Source: Ferruginibacter sp.
GTDB lineage: Bacteria > Bacteroidota > Bacteroidia > Chitinophagales > Chitinophagaceae
DNA: 8,792 nt
Direction: 5' to 3'
NCBI GenBank assembly: GCA_018057635.1
Contig: JAGPDJ010000027.1
Coordinates: 1-8,792, forward strand
Shown here: positions 6,388-8,792 of the stretch, one piece after another
How positions within the stretch are numbered: position 1 is the first letter of the stretch
Layout: every line of letters begins with the position of its first letter
Program-made: the position numbers and the translations under genes
Notes under the pieces: generated by a model
What the model was told of the DNA's origin: nothing
What the model saw: the letters and a program-made list of their open reading frames with translations, nothing else
Database searches by the model: none

Positions 6388-7386
6388 TTATCCCTGGTTC
6401 TCTTTTATTTTCTCCCTGATCTTTGTTTCAATTTCTGTTGCCAGTCCGGGATTATCTATCATTAGCTGTTTTACAGCTTCCCGGCCCTGGCCGAGTTTAT
6501 CATTATTATAACTGAACCAGCTTCCGCTTTTTTGCACAATACCAAGTTCAACACCCATATCTATGATCTCCCCGGCCTTTGAGATTCCTTCACCGTATAT
6601 GATATCAAATTCTGCAGTACGGAAAGGTGGGGCAACCTTGTTTTTTACAACTTTCACCTTTATATGGTTACCTGTTACTTCATCGCCATCTTTAATTTGA
6701 GCCTGCCTGCGGATATCAAGCCTTACAGATGCATAAAATTTAAGTGCATTACCGCCAGTGGTTGTTTCGGGATTTCCAAACATGACACCGATCTTTTCAC
6801 GCAACTGGTTAATAAATATGCAGCAGCTGTTCGTTTTAGAAATAGTTGCAGTCAGCTTTCGCAATGCCTGACTCATCAACCTGGCATGAAGGCCCATTTT
6901 ACTGTCGCCCATTTCGCCTTCCAGTTCGCTTTTAGGAACCAATGCAGCAACTGAGTCAATTACTACAACATCTAAAGCACCGGAAAGGATCAGCCTGTCT
7001 GCAATTTCCAGAGCCTGTTCACCATAATCTGGTTGTGAGATCAGTAAATTATCAATGTCAACCCCCAGTTTTTGGGCATAATTGCTGTCAAATGCATGTT
7101 CTGCATCAATAAATGCACACATGCCACCCTTTTTCTGCGCTTCTGCAATCACATGAATAGCAAGTGTTGTTTTACCCGAAGATTCCGGCCCGTAAATTTC
7201 TATCACACGACCTTTGGGTAAACCACCAATACCGAGCGCAACATCCAAACCGATAGAACCTGTTGAAATTACACCCTGTTCAATATGTGTTTTTTCATTC
7301 ATCATCATGACAGATCCCTTACCAAAATCCTTATCGATCTTGTCCATCGTTAATTTTAATGCCTTTAATTTTTCTGCGTTACTCAT
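6388..7386 (-). CDS. recA: RecA recombinase
   Basis: A 332-residue DNA recombinase that forms filaments on single-stranded DNA, drives strand exchange in homologous recombination and, where present, stimulates LexA self-cleavage. The Walker A motif is GPESSGKT (66-73), the catalytic glutamate is Glu96 in FIDAEHAFD, and the Walker B aspartate is in [11 protein letters not shown] (139-149). Loop L2 is around [16 protein letters not shown] (197-212), and the ATP cap and core region is near [11 protein letters not shown] (246-256). The protein is about 20 residues shorter than E. coli RecA (353), mainly at the C-terminal acidic tail, which is common outside Proteobacteria. It is monocistronic, with its own promoter candidate and a strong terminator. 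I see no recognisable LexA box upstream, so SOS control is not shown by this sequence. Confidence 0.99.
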   Translation of the reverse strand: MSNAEKLKALKLTMDKIDKDFGKGSVMMMNEKTHIEQGVISTGSIGLDVALGIGGLPKGRVIEIYGPESSGKTTLAIHVIAEAQKKGGMCAFIDAEHAFDSNYAQKLGVDIDNLLISQPDYGEQALEIADRLILSGALDVVVIDSVAALVPKSELEGEMGDSKMGLHARLMSQALRKLTATISKTNSCCIFINQLREKIGVMFGNPETTTGGNALKFYASVRLDIRRQAQIKDGDEVTGNHIKVKVVKNKVAPPFRTAEFDIIYGEGISKAGEIIDMGVELGIVQKSGSWFSYNNDKLGQGREAVKQLMIDNPGLATEIETKIREKIKENQG

Positions 7387-7445
7387 TGTTTCTGTTTTTT
7401 TATAAGTGATGTATCTGGTTTTGCCTGTAAATGTATACCTGGAAC

Positions 7446-7453
7446 CAAAAGTA
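7446..7453 (-). promoter_or_regulatory. Candidate -7 promoter box of recA
   Basis: The minus strand reads TACTTTTG, a full match to TAnnTTTG, 59 nt before the recA ATG. No TTTG is seen 19 nt upstream, but AT-rich phased repeats (7482-7513) lie just behind it. Confidence 0.5.
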
Positions 7454-7481
7454 ATACTTTTATTTTATCAACACTAATTTA

Positions 7482-7513
7482 TTTAGTAAATTTTTAGTAA
7501 ATTTTTTAGTTTA
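7482..7513. repeat. Three AT-rich repeats upstream of recA
   Basis: TTTAGTAAA at 7482-7490 and 7493-7501, then TTTAGTTTA at 7505-7513, with a period of 11-12 bp, close to one helical turn. They lie upstream of the recA -7 box on the minus strand, where an UP-like or bent-DNA element would sit. Confidence 0.5.
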
Positions 7514-7585
7514 TTATTTTTGACTGTTTCCCGCCTTATTAATCATTCCCTTAATCACGATGATATCATGTAAACTTCAGCCTAA

Positions 7586-7624
7586 TTAACAAGCCCACCC
7601 CGAAAACCGGGATGGGCTTGTTAA
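7586..7624. terminator. Long hairpin, possible terminator of an unseen transcript
   Basis: TTAACAAGCCCA (7586-7597) pairs with TGGGCTTGTTAA (7613-7624). After one mismatched position, CCCG pairs with CGGG, giving a 16-pair stem and an AAAAC loop. On the minus strand the mismatch becomes a U-G pair. Neither side has a good T-run, and no gene on either strand ends here, so the terminator role is uncertain. Confidence 0.4.
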
Positions 7625-7762
7625 AACATGAGAAAATTCCTTTTTTTAGTTTCCTGCGGCTGTGGTGGAGCCTGGTACGTTAAACGGGCCAAATAATTTC
7701 CGGGTGGGGATTAACAACATATAAAGAAAATTAAGTTTTCCTGAATAAAAAATACCTCAAAG

Positions 7763-7781
7763 TGGTAGTATATTACTACCA
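7763..7781. promoter_or_regulatory. 19-bp perfect palindrome, operator-like
   Basis: TGGTAGTA-TAT-TACTACCA is perfectly symmetric, with 8-bp arms and a 3-nt centre, the usual size for a dimeric repressor site. It lies about 200 nt upstream of the small ORF and just before a structured segment. No regulator gene is nearby. Confidence 0.4.
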
Positions 7782-7804
7782 GGTAAACTCTTTGCAGGGG
7801 AGAC

Positions 7805-7873
7805 GGGAAGTCGGCAAGGCTAATTAATATCAACGTTTTTCTGCCTTTCGGGCAAAAAAATTGCTGACTGCCC
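7805..7873 (+). other. Possible structured RNA element
   Basis: AGTCGGCAA (7809-7817) pairs with TTGCTGACT (7861-7869), nine pairs with one G-U. Beyond an A-G mismatch, GGG (7805-7807) pairs with CCC (7871-7873). Inside lies a short hairpin, TGCC (7842-7845) with GGCA (7851-7854). It does not match a riboswitch class I know. Its left arm resembles the GGGAAGGCGG repeats of the 6085-6253 element, so it may be a repeat rather than an RNA gene. Confidence 0.35.
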
Positions 7874-7957
7874 CATTGAAACTACAACTGTATTCAACAA
7901 ATATTGCATACCTGAAAAAATTGATAAAAAGTTTATATGTCATTTTTCTTAATATCT

Positions 7958-7965
7958 TATTTTTG
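7958..7965 (+). promoter_or_regulatory. Candidate -7 promoter box of the small ORF / 122-aa operon
   Basis: TATTTTTG matches TAnnTTTG exactly and ends 16 nt before the ATG at 7982, the same spacing as at the sigma and purF-like genes. The -33 region is not recognisable. Confidence 0.55.
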
Positions 7966-7981
7966 CTTGTTCTTAAACTTA

Positions 7982-8080
7982 ATGCAAAAGGAAACTGTTA
8001 AAACTGAAGTATTACACTCCAACTATTTGGTTCACAATAATAAAAACGGTTATTTTGCGACACTTGAATATGAATCGTAA
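7982..8080 (+). CDS. Small ORF, 32 residues, unknown function
   Basis: ATG at 7982 opens a 32-codon frame ending at TAA 8078-8080. The peptide starts MQKETVKTEVLHSNYLVHNN and ends GYFATLEYES. It has no hydrophobic segment and no motif I recognise. Support comes from context: a TAnnTTTG box ends 16 nt before the ATG, matching the promoter-to-start spacing of three established genes here. The frame also overlaps the start of the 122-residue gene by 11 nt, a coupling-like arrangement. It could be a translated leader that controls the next gene, a small functional protein, or a chance frame. The amino-acid composition is not decisive. Confidence 0.45.
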   Translation: MQKETVKTEVLHSNYLVHNNKNGYFATLEYES

Positions 8081-8438
8081 CAAAAAGACATATAGTTTTT
8101 TAAATAGGTTGTCGGCGATCTTTATGATATTGACGTTGTGCTGGCTCACTATAAGTATGCCTTTCGTAATTGACTTCAAGGAAAAAGTGGCAAAAATGGA
8201 AAATAAAAGTTCCGCTCCTGCAGGCCAGGATGACGAAACTGCACCACTTGGAAACAATACCGAAGAAAAGGTACCTTTTAGCAATAACAGTTTCTCGGAA
8301 GAATACCTGCACGACCTGCACATAACTCCTCATTACTTTTTCTCTGAAACATCGCAATATCATAATTGCGAAAACACAGATATTTATATTGCTTTTCACG
8401 GCGAACTGCTCGTACCTCCGCCTAACACCGCATCATAA
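8070..8438 (+). CDS. Hypothetical single-TM protein upstream of SulP
   Basis: A 122-residue protein that I do not recognise. Residues 1-13 are positively charged (MNRNKKTYSFLNR), followed by one hydrophobic helix (about 14-34, SAIFMILTLCWLTISMPFVI). A linker rich in N, S, E and D follows (about 45-75). The C-terminal part is rich in histidine and aromatics (H81, H84, H88, H98, H110, with C100) and ends FHGELLVPPPNTAS. With the positive-inside rule, the N-terminus is cytoplasmic and the C-terminus periplasmic, either anchored or cleaved. I chose ATG 8070; the open frame extends to a TTG at 8055, which adds five unsupported residues. It overlaps the small ORF by 11 nt and lies 244 nt before SulP. 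The histidines may suggest metal or anion binding, but that is a guess. Confidence 0.7.
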   Translation: MNRNKKTYSFLNRLSAIFMILTLCWLTISMPFVIDFKEKVAKMENKSSAPAGQDDETAPLGNNTEEKVPFSNNSFSEEYLHDLHITPHYFFSETSQYHNCENTDIYIAFHGELLVPPPNTAS

Positions 8439-8682
8439 AACAACTCCCTGATTATTTAAGTTTTTTAATATCACTGTTATATTCAAGATCACATAAAGTT
8501 TGAATGGTCTTATAACGGTAAGGCATACTTGAATAGTTTTACCTGCATTTTTAAACAGGGAAAATTATTTGCCTGCATGATCTTTCTGTTTTCAGGCCTT
8601 GATCATTTAAATGAACAGGGATTGTGGATTGAAATCCTGTTTACAAAAGCTGTTTTTTACTGTATAAAATGAAATTATTCAA
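8439..8682. other. Spacer before SulP
   Basis: About 240 nt, AT-rich, with no long ORF. It includes a hairpin at 8614-8641: AACAGG and ATT pair with AAT and CCTGTT, with one bulged G. There is also a looser GCCTG...CAGGC pairing near 8571-8596. No T-run follows directly, so it is not a clear terminator. No exact TAnnTTTG box was found, so SulP may be read from the upstream promoter. Confidence 0.5.
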
Positions 8683-8792
8683 ATGAAATTTACGTTCAAG
8701 TATTTTAAATCTGACCTTTTATCGGGTATGGTAGTGTTTTTAGTTGCACTGCCATTGTGTTTAGGTATTGCTGTTGCCAGCGGCGCTCCGCC
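8683..8792 (+). CDS. SulP family anion transporter, N-terminal fragment (cut by window end)
   Basis: Only the first 36 codons are present. After a short polar start ([15 protein letters not shown]) comes the first membrane helix, [20 protein letters not shown] (16-35). The [20 protein letters not shown] pattern with the SGAP turn is characteristic of bacterial SulP/SLC26 permeases, whose N-terminus is conserved in Bacteroidota. These carry sulfate, bicarbonate or other anions across the inner membrane, sometimes with a C-terminal STAS or carbonic anhydrase domain, which cannot be seen here. The start is ATG 8683. An earlier ATG (8669) reaches TGA after five codons, and that TGA overlaps the SulP ATG as ATGA. 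Confidence 0.85.
   Translation, partial: MKFTFKYFKSDLLSGMVVFLVALPLCLGIAVASGAP

Larger units (their letters stand above)
7387..7957. other. Long intergenic region without a convincing gene
   Basis: About 570 nt between recA and the next plus-strand genes. It contains the recA promoter candidate, three phased TTTAGTAAA-like repeats, a 39-nt hairpin (7586-7624), a 19-bp palindrome (7763-7781) and a long-range stem (7805-7873). Only very short reading frames occur. An unannotated RNA is possible, but I recognise no known RNA family. Confidence 0.6.

Noticed and set aside
7425..7460. LexA/SOS box upstream of recA (GTATAC and neighbouring symmetric bits)
   Set aside because: It does not match an SOS box I know, and no clear standard box is established for this group. 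The symmetry is only 6 bp.
7482..7513. CRISPR array
   Set aside because: The repeats are 9 nt with 2-3 nt between them, far too short. No cas genes are present.
7628..7696. 22-codon ORF with a lipobox-like LVSC sequence
   Set aside because: It starts just after a hairpin, has no TAnnTTTG box near it, and the fragment is too short to be a plausible lipoprotein.
7836..7860. TTTTTCTGCC-TTTCG-GGCAAAAAAA as a terminator
   Set aside because: The T-run is before the stem and the A-run after it on both strands, the reverse of an intrinsic terminator.
8055..8069. TTG start for the 122-aa protein
   Set aside because: It adds five residues without support. The ATG at 8070 is the better start.
8012..8399. 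Minus-strand ORFs opposite the 122-aa gene
   Set aside because: They are antisense frames of a better-supported plus-strand gene, with no promoter box or recognisable domain.

Overview
The window looks like a chromosomal stretch from a Bacteroidota bacterium, most likely a Chitinophagaceae-like member. The basis is the Bacteroidota-type ECF sigma factor, the long (615-residue) PurF-type amidotransferase, the near absence of Shine-Dalgarno sequences, AT-rich intergenic DNA, and several copies of the Bacteroidota -7 promoter box TAnnTTTG. The genus assignment is inference; no database search was possible.

Layout from left to right. (1) 71-661, minus: ECF sigma factor; any partner anti-sigma gene would lie beyond the left edge. 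(2) 662-1009: AT-rich spacer leading to a CAT-anticodon tRNA (1010-1083), preceded by a hairpin that overlaps its acceptor strand and followed by a terminator. (3) 1185-1907, plus: small outer-membrane beta-barrel protein. Its terminator also supplies the -33 box for the next gene. (4) 1997-3844, plus: PurF-like amidophosphoribosyltransferase. (5) 3845-4171: repeat-rich spacer holding two copies of a dispersed GTCATCC...GGATCTC repeat around a ~105-bp imperfect palindrome. (6) 4172-4669, plus: SixA-type histidine phosphatase, convergent with (7) a minus-strand two-gene operon of an EamA/DMT permease (5143-6036) and a GNAT acetyltransferase (4686-5150) that overlap by 8 nt. (8) 6037-6315: spacer with an inverted-repeat element and a third copy of the dispersed repeat. 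(9) 6388-7386, minus: recA, with a clear intrinsic terminator. (10) 7387-7957: about 570 nt with no convincing gene but with a long hairpin, a 19-bp palindrome and a long-range RNA-like stem. (11) 7982-8080, 8070-8438 and 8683-8792, plus: a 32-codon small ORF with a well-placed promoter, an overlapping 122-residue single-TM protein of unknown function, and the first 36 codons of a SulP-family anion transporter running off the right edge.

Most genes are housekeeping (purine synthesis, recombination, tRNA) or general envelope and transport functions, and most appear to be separate transcription units. The two candidate operons are EamA-GNAT and small ORF-122-aa protein-SulP. No defence system, CRISPR array, prophage or insertion-sequence transposase is visible. 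The least explained parts are the small ORF/122-aa pair ahead of SulP and the repeat or structured elements in the three larger spacers.
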